The notes: generated by a model not told the origin, from the letters alone. Positions 16,642 through 26,079 are shown, numbered from the stretch's first letter. The stretch: DNA of 64,000 bases from SZUA-318 sp964412015 (GCA_964412015.1 CAYPMO010000007.1:1-64000); one strand, 5' to 3'. Made by a program: numbers and translations.

Positions 16642-17093
16642 GAGCCGCCAGGTCGCCCGCCCAGGAGCGGGACGGGGTCCTTCTCGCGTCCCCAGCGCCA
16701 CACCTCGAAGTGGAGGTGGGGGGCGGTCGCATCGCCCGTGCTCCCGCTGAGGCCGATGATGTCACCGCCACGGACTGCCGCGCCCGCCTGGACGCGGATG
16801 GCGGAGAGATGGGCGTACACCGAGAGTACGGACCCTCCATGGTCCAGCCACACGACATTCCCGTAGCCCCGCTGGCTACCGGCGAAACGCACGGTGCCCG
16901 CGGCCATCGCCTTGACGGGCGTTCCTTCCGGAACCGCCAGGTCCACGCCGCGGTGGAGTTCGGGAAGGAGGCCGCGTAGTCGAAAGCCGAACGGCGACGT
17001 GATCGGAGCGTCGACCGGCCATCTCGGCAAGCCACAGCCTGCGGGCGCGAGGACGAAGAGCGCGGCGAGAGCCCACCCTGCCCGTCGGATCAC
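16638..17093 (-). CDS. M23 (LytM) peptidase lipoprotein
   Basis: A 151-residue exported peptidase. The signal ends in VLAPAGC (Cys20), a lipobox. The minimal LytM domain keeps all zinc-binding and catalytic residues: HRGVD (His47, Asp51), YAHL (His95) and HLHFE (126-130), so it is probably an active peptidoglycan endopeptidase. It is short because it lacks the usual coiled coil or LysM. GTG 17093 overlaps the moeA stop (GTGA), so it is coupled to moeA although functionally unrelated. Confidence 0.92.
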   Translation of the reverse strand: MIRRAGWALAALFVLAPAGCGLPRWPVDAPITSPFGFRLRGLLPELHRGVDLAVPEGTPVKAMAAGTVRFAGSQRGYGNVVWLDHGGSVLSVYAHLSAIRVQAGAAVRGGDIIGLSGSTGDATAPHLHFEVWRWGREKDPVPLLGGRPGGS

Positions 17094-18409
17094 GACGCGG
17101 GTCTCTCCAGACCCCTGAGAGAGGTGCCGGCCGTGCCTCCGTCGAGAACGATGACATCCACGGGGTCTCCGGCCGCGATGCGCGATCCGGTCGGCACGAT
17201 CGCAAGACCCTCGACGTCGGCGAGGCCGCGCACGAGCCCGGAGGCTTGAGGCCCCGTGGGCCGGGCCCACCACTCCCCTCCCGTTCCCTCCAGACGCACG
17301 CGGAGAAACTCCGTGCGGTCGCCGCCCTGCATGTTCTCTCCCGCACGGGCGATCGCCCTCCGACGGTGGATCCTGCGGTGGCCTGCGGCCCGGAGTAGAT
17401 ACGGCCGGGCGAAAAGCTCGAACGTCACGAACGCCGAGGCGGGATTGCCGGGAAGACCGAACACGGCCTGCTCTCCTCCGCTCCGGGACAGCCAGCCGAA
17501 GCTGAATGGGCTCCCCGGCCGCATCCGGACCCGCCAGAACTCCAGACGCAGCCCCAACTCCTCCAGTACCCGCTTGACCAGATCGGCCTCCCCCATGGAC
17601 GCGCCGCCCACGGTGACCAGCACGTCCGCCTCGGAGGCCCGCGCCAACGCGGCGCGTAGCGAGGCCCTGGCGTCGGCTGCGATCCCGAGAAGCGACGGTA
17701 CCGCTCCGGCCGCGCCCGCGGCCGCGGCGAGCATCGGACCGGCGGAGTCCGGCACGCCTGCCCCGCGGCGGACGTCCTCGTACCGATCGGCGGAGCGCAG
17801 CTCGTCTCCGGTGACGAGAATCGCCACGGTAGGCCTCCGTCGGACGAGGACGTCGGATCGTCCCAGCGCGGCGAGAACGCCGATCGTGCCGGGTCCGATT
17901 GTCTGACCGGCCTCCAGGACCTTGTCGCCGGGTCGCACATCTTGGCCGGCCGGCCGCACGTTGGCAACCGCGTCCCGGTCACGAAGGACGCGTACGCGCC
18001 CGGGCTCGGCCTCGGCGTCGGTATCCTCGACGCGGATGACCGAGTCCCTCCCCGCCGGAAGCGGTGCGCCGGTCATGATCCGCACGACCTCGCCCGCTCG
18101 CAACGGGCGGTCTGCGGCGGCGCCCCCTCGCACCACGGAACGGACCGCCAGCGTGATCGGGGCCGTGGACGACGCGCCGCCGACGTCTGCGCTCCGGACC
18201 GCGTAACCGTCCATGGCCGCGTTGTCCCACGGGGGAAGGGTGACGTCGGCGTAGACGTCCTCGGCGAGGGCCCTGCCCAGGGCCCGATGCGGCGGCATGC
18301 GCTCGCACGGGAGCACTCGGCAACCCTCCAGGATCCGTCGCTGGGCCTCGCCCGGCTCGAGCCAATCGGCGGCCCGTGCCTCGAAGGCCGGGCCCGTCCG
18401 TACGCTCAC
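17090..18409 (-). CDS. moeA: Molybdopterin molybdenumtransferase
   Basis: Inserts molybdenum into adenylylated molybdopterin. The 439 residues have the expected order: LPPWDNAAMDGYAVR (domain I/II), VTGDELRSADRYEDVRRG, VTVGGASMGEADLVKRVL (domain III, MogA-like), RMRPGSPFSFGWL and FGLPGNPASAFVTFELF. Starts at GTG 18409. It is coupled to the M23 lipoprotein gene downstream. moaC, another molybdenum cofactor gene, lies 18 kb away in a different operon, so the pathway is scattered. Confidence 0.95.
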   Translation of the reverse strand: MSVRTGPAFEARAADWLEPGEAQRRILEGCRVLPCERMPPHRALGRALAEDVYADVTLPPWDNAAMDGYAVRSADVGGASSTAPITLAVRSVVRGGAAADRPLRAGEVVRIMTGAPLPAGRDSVIRVEDTDAEAEPGRVRVLRDRDAVANVRPAGQDVRPGDKVLEAGQTIGPGTIGVLAALGRSDVLVRRRPTVAILVTGDELRSADRYEDVRRGAGVPDSAGPMLAAAAGAAGAVPSLLGIAADARASLRAALARASEADVLVTVGGASMGEADLVKRVLEELGLRLEFWRVRMRPGSPFSFGWLSRSGGEQAVFGLPGNPASAFVTFELFARPYLLRAAGHRRIHRRRAIARAGENMQGGDRTEFLRVRLEGTGGEWWARPTGPQASGLVRGLADVEGLAIVPTGSRIAAGDPVDVIVLDGGTAGTSLRGLERPAS

Positions 18410-18422
18410 GGGGTTGGGCCGG

Positions 18423-19118
18423 CTAGTAGCGGATGACTACGGCGACCGCCAGATGGAAGGCACTCGCCCACTCGCTCTCCTCCACCGCGGTGAATCCCAG
18501 GTCGGGGTCGCTGAAGCCCGGAGGCGTGTCGATCTTCCAGAGCGAGAACACGGCATCGCCGCGGAGGGCGAGGCGATCCGTGAGGAAGTACCGAACGCCT
18601 GATCCGAGCGTCCCGAAGAAGCTCCTGCCGAACTCGAATCGATGGTCGGACTCGAGCTGCTCGTCGAGGGTGGCCGAGCTGCCGAGGTCCATGGCGATCC
18701 CGCCGCCCGCGATGAAGAACGGAGCGACGCGGTGCCACGTGCGATCGCCGGTGAGGGTCAGCCGGAGACGGGCGTCCACGGTGCCGATCGTCGCGTCCCC
18801 CTCGCCGATCTTCCGATCGCCGACGACGACCGCCGGGTTGATGATGTCTCGGGTTCCCCTGATCACGCTCGCGACGGCCTCGAATCCCAGCGGGCCCGTC
18901 AGGTCGATGCCCCACCGTGCGCCCACGATCGGTCCTCCGGACGGCCCGAACCCGAAGCGGCCTTTGGCCGCGGACGCCGATCCGGCGAACACGCCGACTT
19001 CCTGACGGGTATCCACGAATCGGTACGCCGAAGGAACGGTCTGCGCCGCCGCGCGGGGAGGCGTGACCGCCACGAAGGCGGTGGCCGCGAGGGCAACGGC
19101 GATCTTACGGAGGGGCAT
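18423..19118 (-). CDS. Outer membrane beta-barrel protein, unknown function
   Basis: A 231-residue exported protein. The N-terminus MPLRKIAVALAATAFVAVTPPRAAAQ is a type I signal peptide with an AAAQ cleavage site. The rest alternates hydrophobic and polar residues with glycine turns (RFGFGPSGGPIVGARWGIDL; PFFIAGGGIAM; FFGTLGSGVRYFLTDRLALR) and ends AVAVVIRY, an aromatic last residue typical of BAM-targeted barrels. It resembles small OmpA-like or OmpW-like barrels, but no family is certain. ATG 19118 has GAGGAG upstream. It precedes moeA by 13 nt. Confidence 0.8.
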   Translation of the reverse strand: MPLRKIAVALAATAFVAVTPPRAAAQTVPSAYRFVDTRQEVGVFAGSASAAKGRFGFGPSGGPIVGARWGIDLTGPLGFEAVASVIRGTRDIINPAVVVGDRKIGEGDATIGTVDARLRLTLTGDRTWHRVAPFFIAGGGIAMDLGSSATLDEQLESDHRFEFGRSFFGTLGSGVRYFLTDRLALRGDAVFSLWKIDTPPGFSDPDLGFTAVEESEWASAFHLAVAVVIRY

Positions 19119-19257
19119 GGGGTTGCGGTGCTCCTCGGGGTTGCACTGCGATTGACGCTCTCCCGCACGCCGGGCAGATTCAGACCCGACCGGCGGCCTG
19201 TCACGGGTGCGGATGACTCTCTTGGTACTCTCGGAAACCCCGATCGTTTCAGCGTCC

Positions 19258-20304
19258 ATGGCATCATGGTCCGTCATCCGGCGTGCGTTGCTTTTCGCCG
19301 CTGTCGCCGCGGTCGTCTCGGCTATGGGGCTGAACGCCCAGTCCGTGGCGCGTGTGCGTACGGCTGAGAACGTGCGTCGGGAGCCGAACGGCGAAGTCCT
19401 GGCGCGCGTCGAGCCGGGCGCCACCATGACCGTCGTGGACCGACGGGATCGTTGGCTTCAGGTGGACCTCGATGGGTGGATGTGGGAGCGGTCGCTCCAG
19501 GCGACGGACCGGGATGGGTTCGACCTTGTCGTGTCCGAGCCCCAGGGCGAGAATCTCCGTGTGGCTCCCTCGGCTACCATCGTTGGCCGCGTGGGGCGAG
19601 GCACGCTCCTGGGCGAGGTCGAGCGACGGCCGGGGTGGATCCGGGTGCGGCGCCGGGCCTGGATCTGGTCTCCGTCGGTTGTCGAGACGTCCACCTCCGG
19701 CGCTGCGTCGGGCGGTGCGAGCGCCGCCGAGGAACCGGCACGCGGCATCGCGGGGGCGGCCCAGGGCCGCCCCCTGGCGTTCGTGCCGGCGGATGCCCGG
19801 GGAGCGGCGCTCCTGACGGCTCCCTCCGGGGATACGCTCGCGAGAACCGCTCCCGGCGTCGAGCTCGAGGTGGTGGCCCGGGAGGGGGGCTGGGCCCGCG
19901 TTCGCGTCGAGGGCTGGACGTGGCTTCCGGAGCGCGATACGGTCTCGGCGAGCGCCACGACGTCCGCGGGCGCGGAAGTCACGCCGACCGACCTGGCGGC
20001 AAACCCCACGGCCTACCGAGGCCGCGTGGTGTCCTGGGAACTCCAGTACATCTCCCTGGAGCGCGCGGAGAAGGTGAGGACCGACTTCTTCGAGGGGGAG
20101 CCCTTCCTGCTCACGCGGTTCGGAGGTTCGGACGGTCCGTTCGTCTACGTCGCCATTGCCGCCGATCGGGCCCCGGACATGCAGGGGCTGATTCCCCTGG
20201 AGCGGTTACGGGTGACGGGACGGGTTCGCACGGGGGCCTCTTCGCTCACGGGGACGCCCATCATCGACTTGGTCGCGCTGGAGCGCGCGCGGGCCCCCAG
20301 GTGA
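19258..20304 (+). CDS. Exported protein with three SH3-like repeats
   Basis: A secreted protein of about 348 residues. A hydrophobic signal (RRALLFAAVAAVVSAMGLNAQ) is followed by three bacterial SH3-like units: VRTAENVRREPNGEVLARVEPG...DGWMWE, LRVAPSATIVGRVGRGTLLGEVERR...RAWIWSP and LLTAPSGDTLARTAPGVELEVV...EGWTWLP. A C-terminal OB-like region (TAYRGRVVSWELQYISLERAEK) follows. SH3b repeats usually bind cell-wall peptides or calibrate adhesion. The start is uncertain: ATG 19258 fits the signal peptide, and an in-frame GTG at 19207 also exists. Its stop overlaps the GTG of the metallopeptidase gene, which suggests the two work together. Confidence 0.75.
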   Translation: MASWSVIRRALLFAAVAAVVSAMGLNAQSVARVRTAENVRREPNGEVLARVEPGATMTVVDRRDRWLQVDLDGWMWERSLQATDRDGFDLVVSEPQGENLRVAPSATIVGRVGRGTLLGEVERRPGWIRVRRRAWIWSPSVVETSTSGAASGGASAAEEPARGIAGAAQGRPLAFVPADARGAALLTAPSGDTLARTAPGVELEVVAREGGWARVRVEGWTWLPERDTVSASATTSAGAEVTPTDLAANPTAYRGRVVSWELQYISLERAEKVRTDFFEGEPFLLTRFGGSDGPFVYVAIAADRAPDMQGLIPLERLRVTGRVRTGASSLTGTPIIDLVALERARAPR

Positions 20305-22436
20305 GCGTGCGCGCCTGGACCCGGGTCCTGTCGTGGGCCGCATTCCTCCTCGCGCTCACGGCGTGCGGCGACGGGCCCGTGGAGCCTTCCCTGCCGGAGC
20401 TCGAGCTGGTCATAGCCGGTGGCGACGGGCAGTACGGAACTCCGGGAGAGCGGCTCGGCCAGTCGCTCCAGGCCATGGTCCGGCGCGCGGACAACGGCGC
20501 ACCGCAGGAGGGCCTGGCCGTGATGTGGTCGGTCGAATCCGGGACGGCCACGCTGGTGACCCCTGCGGTCGGCACGTCGGACGCGCAGGGCATCGTGGGC
20601 GCGACCGTGCAGCTCGGGTCCGTACCGGGGGTCGTAGAGGTCCTCGCGGTCGTCCGCGACCAGCCGGCCGCGGCCGTCACCTTCGAGGTCCACATCGCGG
20701 ATCGCCCCCAACTCCTGTCGGTCTCACCGGCGTCCGCGCGCGGTGGCGACACCGTTCGGGTCCTGGGGACGGGCTTCAGCCCACAGGCTCTTCAGGACAT
20801 CGTGCTCTTTTCCGGGATCCGGGGGAACGTCGTGTCGGCCGTGTCCGGCGAACTCCGGGTCGAGGTGCCCCGCTGTCTCCCCACCCGAACCGTCCAGGTG
20901 ACGGTTCAGCTCGGCAAGTTGGTGAGCGACACCCTGCTACTGTCGGTTCTCGACGGCGGCACGACGACGTCCCTGGCGGCCGGCATACCGGTGGACGTCG
21001 ACGATCCGGCCGGCCTCACATGCCTGCGCCTTCCGGGAGGACGGCGATACCTCGTCGTGGTGCAGTCCTGCGGGACCGTAGGTGCCGCCAAGTATCGGTT
21101 CACGCTGCGCGGCCTTTCCTCGGCCGCAGGTACCCCGGCTACGACTTCGGCCGGCGAGCGCGCAGGGATCACGGAGCCAGGACCCCTGTCCATGCGGTTC
21201 GAGACCGGATTGCGCCTGGCGGAGGCTCGCATGGTTCGGGAACGGGCGTTGGCGCCGCCGCGCTCGGAGGCCGTGATGGCCGTGGTGGGCACGGTGCCGG
21301 CGGTCGGGAGCGAGAGGACCTTCAACGTCTTGAACGCCCGGGGCACCTTCGACGAGGTACGGGCCAGAGCCCGGCTCGTGAGCGACCAGGCAGTCCTGTA
21401 CGTGGACGACACCGCTCCGGGCGGTGGGTTCACGGACGCGGAGCTCGGGAGGTTCGCGAGGACGTTCGACGACGTGATCCACCCCACCGTGACGGGCGCG
21501 TTCGGCGTCCCGTCGGACCTCGACGGCAACGAGAGGGTGGCCATCCTGTTCACGCCGGCCGTGAACAAGCTGACGCCAGCGAGCTCCGACGGATTCGTCG
21601 GCGGTTTCTTCTACGGCGGGGACCTCCTGAACCGCGGCGGCAGCAACCGCGGTGAGATCTTCTACGCCATCGTGCCGGACTCCGTCGGGCAGTTCTCCGA
21701 CGCGCGACCCAGGGACGTCGTATTGCGCGTGGTCCCTGCGATCCTGGCGCACGAGTTCCAGCACATGGTGCACTTCAACGAGCGCATGCTGGTGCGCAAG
21801 GCGGAGAGCACCGAGGCGCTGTGGCTGTCCGAAGGCCTCGCCCAGATGGCCGAGGAGCTCGTGGCGAGGGCCTTCGAAGAACTGGGGGACGTGGTGAAGG
21901 CCGAGGATTACCGCTCCGGCAACCGGGCCCGTGCCCGGCGCTATCTCAGCGACCCGGCGGCCGCCAGTCTCATCGTCGCGACAGGACAGGGCTCCCTCGA
22001 AGAGCGCGGTGCCGGTTGGCTGCACGTGCTCTATCTCTGGGACCGGGGTGGGGACCGGGACGTACTCGGCCTGCTCACCAGGTCCACTCTCTCGGGCACG
22101 ACCAACGTGGCGTCGGTCATGGGCGTCTCCTGGAGGGAGATCTACTCCGATTGGACCGCGGCGCTCTACGCCGACTACTCCGGGAGCTATCCGTTCAACT
22201 TCCCCTCGGTTCGCCTGCGGAGCTTGCTGCGCACGGCGGCTCCGTATCCGCTTGCTCCGAAGACGCTCGGAACGGGCGACTTCGCTCGATCCGGAGTGCT
22301 ATGGTCGTCCTCGGCGAGACACTACATTGTGGTGCCGCCAGCATCGGGTTTCGTGGCTCTACGGCTCGGGGGCGAGGCGGGCGGCAACATTCCTCCGGAC
22401 GGGGCCTTCCGGCTCCGTGTGGTGCCTCTCTATTAA
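20301..22436 (+). CDS. Large lipoprotein metallopeptidase with IPT/TIG-type domain (M30-like)
   Basis: A 711-residue lipoprotein: signal LLALTAC, then an Ig-like region (GLAVMWSVESGTATLVTP resembles Big1), an IPT/TIG-like domain (LLSVSPASARGGDTVRVLGTGFSP), and a C-terminal peptidase. The zinc site is LAHEFQHMVHF (HExxH at about 484-488) with a downstream Glu in WLSEGLAQMAEE (about 508-519). DLDGNERVAILFTP and GFFYGGDLL just before it are typical of hyicolysin-like M30 peptidases. Start is GTG 20301, overlapping the SH3 gene stop (GTGA). It probably acts at the cell surface; the substrate is unknown. Confidence 0.82.
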   Translation: MSVRAWTRVLSWAAFLLALTACGDGPVEPSLPELELVIAGGDGQYGTPGERLGQSLQAMVRRADNGAPQEGLAVMWSVESGTATLVTPAVGTSDAQGIVGATVQLGSVPGVVEVLAVVRDQPAAAVTFEVHIADRPQLLSVSPASARGGDTVRVLGTGFSPQALQDIVLFSGIRGNVVSAVSGELRVEVPRCLPTRTVQVTVQLGKLVSDTLLLSVLDGGTTTSLAAGIPVDVDDPAGLTCLRLPGGRRYLVVVQSCGTVGAAKYRFTLRGLSSAAGTPATTSAGERAGITEPGPLSMRFETGLRLAEARMVRERALAPPRSEAVMAVVGTVPAVGSERTFNVLNARGTFDEVRARARLVSDQAVLYVDDTAPGGGFTDAELGRFARTFDDVIHPTVTGAFGVPSDLDGNERVAILFTPAVNKLTPASSDGFVGGFFYGGDLLNRGGSNRGEIFYAIVPDSVGQFSDARPRDVVLRVVPAILAHEFQHMVHFNERMLVRKAESTEALWLSEGLAQMAEELVARAFEELGDVVKAEDYRSGNRARARRYLSDPAAASLIVATGQGSLEERGAGWLHVLYLWDRGGDRDVLGLLTRSTLSGTTNVASVMGVSWREIYSDWTAALYADYSGSYPFNFPSVRLRSLLRTAAPYPLAPKTLGTGDFARSGVLWSSSARHYIVVPPASGFVALRLGGEAGGNIPPDGAFRLRVVPLY

Positions 22437-22470
22437 GTGAATCTTCCTCTGGGGTGTATCGTAGGGAGGG

Positions 22471-23286
22471 ATGCCCTCTCCACGACAACACGAGCCCGAC
22501 GAGCGCATGCGCTGCCCCACCTGTGGTGAGACACTTCCGCCGGGAGCCCTCCAGTGTCCCACGTGTGGCACGGAGACACCGGTGGGCATGGCGCTCATGC
22601 GTCCGGCGGGAGTTCGGCGTTGCCCCCGGTGCGGCTACCAGGGAGAGGGAATCCCCTACTTCCGCAAGGCCGGCCACGTCGCCCTGTTGGTGGGCGTCAG
22701 CCTCTTCACGTACGGCTTCGGCGGTCTCATCTATTGGCTCGCTCGCAGGCGCCACCTCATCTGTCCGCGGTGCGGGCTCGGCTGGGAGCATGCCTCCAGG
22801 GCGCTCTCCCTCACCGGTCCCGAACCCGAGCGGCGGGCCCTCATGGAGGCAGGACAGGACGACGAGCCGCTCCCGAGCGCCGGCGTGAAGCGGCGAGTAT
22901 TGGGGACCATCATGGCCCTGCTCGCGAGCTTCATGGTGCTCATGGGCTTCGTCGAGTTCGAGATGGCGGCGGTCGCGGTAGGAGCGGTCATGGGAGCGGG
23001 CGGATCGCTCACGTTCTATTGGGGATGGCGGGGGCTCCAAGCCCGACGGCGGGCCGTGATGCAGGGGCTCCAGCGCAAGATCCTCCGTCTGGCCACCCTG
23101 AAGGGTGGAACCCTCACCGTCACGGAAGTGGCCGCGGAGATGAACCTCTCCCTGCCTGCCGCGGAGAAAATCCTCATCTCGATGGACGATGGATTCCGCG
23201 TCCGGTCCGAGATCTCGCAGGAAGGCGTCCTGTACTACGAATTCCCCGAGATCCGTCACCGCGAGGAGCTGAGTCCCGGCGCGTGA
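22471..23286 (+). CDS. Zinc-ribbon membrane protein with C-terminal winged-helix domain
   Basis: A 271-residue protein. It begins with two zinc-ribbon knuckles (RCPTCGETLPPGALQCPTCG) and a third/fourth pair (RCPRCGYQGEG ... ICPRCGLGWEHA) surrounding a first transmembrane segment (VALLVGVSLFTYGFGGLIYWLA). Two more helices follow (LGTIMALLASFMVLMGFVEF; AAVAVGAVMGAGGSLTFYW). The last 75 residues look like a winged helix: LQRKILRLATLKGGTLTVTEVAAEMNLSLPAAEKILISM. A membrane-anchored potential DNA- or protein-binding wing is unusual. Function unknown. Its last 31 bp overlap the convergent EamA gene. Confidence 0.75.
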   Translation: MPSPRQHEPDERMRCPTCGETLPPGALQCPTCGTETPVGMALMRPAGVRRCPRCGYQGEGIPYFRKAGHVALLVGVSLFTYGFGGLIYWLARRRHLICPRCGLGWEHASRALSLTGPEPERRALMEAGQDDEPLPSAGVKRRVLGTIMALLASFMVLMGFVEFEMAAVAVGAVMGAGGSLTFYWGWRGLQARRRAVMQGLQRKILRLATLKGGTLTVTEVAAEMNLSLPAAEKILISMDDGFRVRSEISQEGVLYYEFPEIRHREELSPGA

Positions 23287-24176
23287 CGCCGGAGGGTCCC
23301 CACGCGGGCCAGCGTGATTCCCCCGAGCACCACCGCGGCGCCGGTCGCCTGCAGGACGGTCGGCACCTCGCCGAGCCAGAGCCAGGCCGTGATCAGCGCG
23401 ACTACGGGAACCAGGTTCGAGTAGATCGCGGTGCGGGAGTTGCCGAGCTTCCGAACGCCCCGGTTCCAGAGCAGATACGCGGTCCCGATCGCGAAGACCC
23501 CGGCGTACGCGACGCCCGCCCATACCCACGGACTGACGGAGGCCCAGCTCAGGGCCCCGAGCGACGATACGCCCAGGAGCATCAGGAACGGGGTACCCAC
23601 CCAGATCGTCCAGGCGGTAACCCGGGTGGCGCCGTAGCGGCGGACGTACCGGCCGGATGCGACCGTGTAGCAGGCCCACAATACGGCCGCGACCGCGAGG
23701 AGGCCGTCGCCCTTGAGCGTGCTTCGACCCATCCCCAGAGCGTGTCCCCCCCCCATGACCACGAGGGTCATGCCCCCGAGCGTAACGGCCGACCCCACGA
23801 ACACCAGGGCGTTCGGTGCCTCGTGACCGAGCGCGGCCGAGAGGAGCACCGTCCAGACCGGTGAGGTGGCCAGGAGAAGGCTGGCGTTGCCGGCGAGCGT
23901 GGATTCGATGCCCAGGATGAACGCCATCTGGTAGACGACGTTTCCGAGGATTCCGAGGAGGAAGAGCGGGAGCCGGTCGCGGGGCTCGACGGAGAGGCCG
24001 GGCCGCCGCCTCACCATGACCGCCAGGAGCGCTGCGGCCAGGGGAAACCGCAGAGCGTTGAGCGCCAGCGGGTCGAGCGTATCCAGGACCGCCTTCAATA
24101 CCGAGTAGTTGACACCCCAGATGACCGTCAACGCCAGCAAGCCTATCTCGGTTACCCGATCATGACCGCCCGACAA
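23256..24176 (-). CDS. EamA-family (DMT) transporter
   Basis: A 306-residue membrane protein with ten predicted helices in two EamA repeats (LALTVIWGVNYSVLKAVLDT...; LLAVAAVLWACYTVASGRYV...), the RhaT/DMT superfamily layout used for export of metabolites. The motif LRFPLAAALLA and the closing VLGGITLARVG are typical. Substrate cannot be predicted. The coding strand has a run of nine G within VMGGGHALG (about 23746-23754), a tract long enough to slip. It converges on, and overlaps by 31 bp, the zinc-ribbon gene; its own start faces the TPR gene. Confidence 0.88.
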   Translation of the reverse strand: MSGGHDRVTEIGLLALTVIWGVNYSVLKAVLDTLDPLALNALRFPLAAALLAVMVRRRPGLSVEPRDRLPLFLLGILGNVVYQMAFILGIESTLAGNASLLLATSPVWTVLLSAALGHEAPNALVFVGSAVTLGGMTLVVMGGGHALGMGRSTLKGDGLLAVAAVLWACYTVASGRYVRRYGATRVTAWTIWVGTPFLMLLGVSSLGALSWASVSPWVWAGVAYAGVFAIGTAYLLWNRGVRKLGNSRTAIYSNLVPVVALITAWLWLGEVPTVLQATGAAVVLGGITLARVGTLRRHAPGLSSSR

Positions 24177-24268
24177 ACCCCCTCCCGGATAGGCATTGTT
24201 GTTGTGCGCGACCGAGGCGGACAGCTACCTTGGAAGAGCCCCCATGACAAGGTAAGCCACGTCTCTTC

Positions 24269-26065
24269 ATGCACGAACCCGGAATCCTGCGGTTGGATGT
24301 ATATCGGGGGCGGCGCGAGCAGCGACTGCGGCTGTCCGCCTCGTTGTACCGGGCCGATCCCCAGCGGTCCAAGATATTCCAGAGCCTGAGCCGGGTCGCC
24401 GCCCTCGTCGGGGCGGACCGGGCCGCTACCGTGTGGATCGACGAATACGGGCCCGGCCTGGTCCATCCCCACGTGGTGCTGGACCTCGTGAGCGATCGGC
24501 CCCGTCGTGCGCTCCCCGCGGAGCCCCTACGGCGGGCGTTGGAGGCGGGGGTACCCGGTGTGTTCGAGACGCAGGGCGCCGGCTTCTCGCGGGATGAAGG
24601 GCAACCCTGGACCGTTGCGGTAGCCCTCGGAAGCGACGGAACGCGGAGTTGGTTCCTGGTCGCCGACGCGGTCTCGCCGAGGACGAGACTCCCCGACGAC
24701 GTGCGCGAGCGGCTTCTCTTCCTGGCGGGGAAATGCTCGGCGGTCGTGCTCCACAAGGACTTGGATGCCATGGCGCTCGAGGAGGGCGAGGGCCAGACAC
24801 CCCGCGAGGGCCGTCCGCATTTCGCGGGCTGGCCCATCCTCCAGGACATCGAGGGCCGGGAGGACGACGAGTCGGAGAGCCGGAGAATCGCCATGCGGTT
24901 CGTAGTCGCCCGGCTGCCACGCCTGCTCGTGGAAGACGATCTGGCGATCCCTCGGGACCGCCTGCGTCATCAGGCGGAACGCGCGCGCGAAGAGGTAGAC
25001 AAGGACGCCGCTCTGATGGAGGTTGGGCCCGAGGCGGACCTGTGGGCGGACGTGCTCGACGCGTTCCAGGAGGGAGAGCTGGAGCGTCTCGGGGCGGCGC
25101 TCCTCGCGTTGGGGGGCGCCATCGAGGCGCGGGCGCATCTGTACGGCGCGGTGGAGCTGTACCGGGTCGCCTACGATCTGTTCGCGGCCGTGGGCCAGGT
25201 CGCCGGGGCCGTGGACGCGGCTCGCTTCTCCGGACGGGTGCTGCGGCGGCTGGCCGCATGGGACGAGGCGGTCCGCTGGTATGGCATCGCCCGTGACGTA
25301 GCCGAGGCCGGTGGCCTTTACGGAAAGACCGCGCGAGTCTTGGTGGGCGTGGCGAACCTTCACCGCGAGCGCGGCAATATCCCTTCCGCTCGCTCCGTTC
25401 TGGAGGAATCGCTCACCTTCGCGGAGAGGAGCGGGGAGCGGGATGCCCTCGGACTCGTGTTCCACGGACTCGCGGAGGTGGAGCACGCCTCGAGGAATCT
25501 CGCTCAGGCCGCGGGATGGGGGTGGAGGGCCGTGGATGCCTATGGGAGCCGCGAGGACCAGGTGACGGCTCTGGCCACGCTGGGCGCCACCCTGATCGAC
25601 CTGGGAGATCTGGACTCGGCGGCCGACGCCTGGGCATGCACCCGGGATCTCGCCGCGAACGACTACTACCGCCTGTACGCTCTGGATGCCCTCGGGCACA
25701 TCTGCGCGTTGAAGGGCGACAGGGGCGGGTTCGAACGGTGGGCCGGCGACGCGGACACTCTCGGCTGGGAGTCGGGGCTCCTGTCCGCGAAGGCCGAGAT
25801 CCTCCACTATCGCGGCCTCAGTCACCTCGCGCTCGGCGACACGGCGCGCGCCAGGGAATACCTGGAGCGCGCCGTGTCGTTCGCCGAGGAGCACCGCTTC
25901 GGCCAGACGCTGTTCGCGGCCGAACACGCGCTCCGTCGGTTGGACGACAGGATGAGACGGGACGAACCTCCTATCGTACCGTTCGCACCGTCTACCGCAC
26001 CCGAGGAAGTCAGGGCGGGGCTGCGACAGATGCGGTATGGTCTGGAGGCTGGGACTCCCGCCTAG
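24269..26065 (+). CDS. GAF-like sensor with TPR repeats
   Basis: A 598-residue soluble protein. Residues about 30-170 look like a GAF domain (KIFQSLSRVAALVGADRAAT ... LPDDVRERLLFLAGKCSAVVLH). The rest is helical TPR-type repeats: AHLYGAVELYRVAYDLFAAVG, AWDEAVRWYGIARDVAEAGG, NIPSARSVLEESLTFAERSG, DLDSAADAWACTRDLA, DTARAREYLERAVSFAEEH. No enzymatic domain. This resembles the sensory half of SARP/LuxR-like regulators without a DNA-binding part. An AraC-type regulator lies 290 bp downstream and might be its output partner (inference). No strong ribosome site is seen before ATG 24269. Confidence 0.72.
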   Translation: MHEPGILRLDVYRGRREQRLRLSASLYRADPQRSKIFQSLSRVAALVGADRAATVWIDEYGPGLVHPHVVLDLVSDRPRRALPAEPLRRALEAGVPGVFETQGAGFSRDEGQPWTVAVALGSDGTRSWFLVADAVSPRTRLPDDVRERLLFLAGKCSAVVLHKDLDAMALEEGEGQTPREGRPHFAGWPILQDIEGREDDESESRRIAMRFVVARLPRLLVEDDLAIPRDRLRHQAERAREEVDKDAALMEVGPEADLWADVLDAFQEGELERLGAALLALGGAIEARAHLYGAVELYRVAYDLFAAVGQVAGAVDAARFSGRVLRRLAAWDEAVRWYGIARDVAEAGGLYGKTARVLVGVANLHRERGNIPSARSVLEESLTFAERSGERDALGLVFHGLAEVEHASRNLAQAAGWGWRAVDAYGSREDQVTALATLGATLIDLGDLDSAADAWACTRDLAANDYYRLYALDALGHICALKGDRGGFERWAGDADTLGWESGLLSAKAEILHYRGLSHLALGDTARAREYLERAVSFAEEHRFGQTLFAAEHALRRLDDRMRRDEPPIVPFAPSTAPEEVRAGLRQMRYGLEAGTPA

Positions 26066-26079
26066 CGGGGACCCCGACC

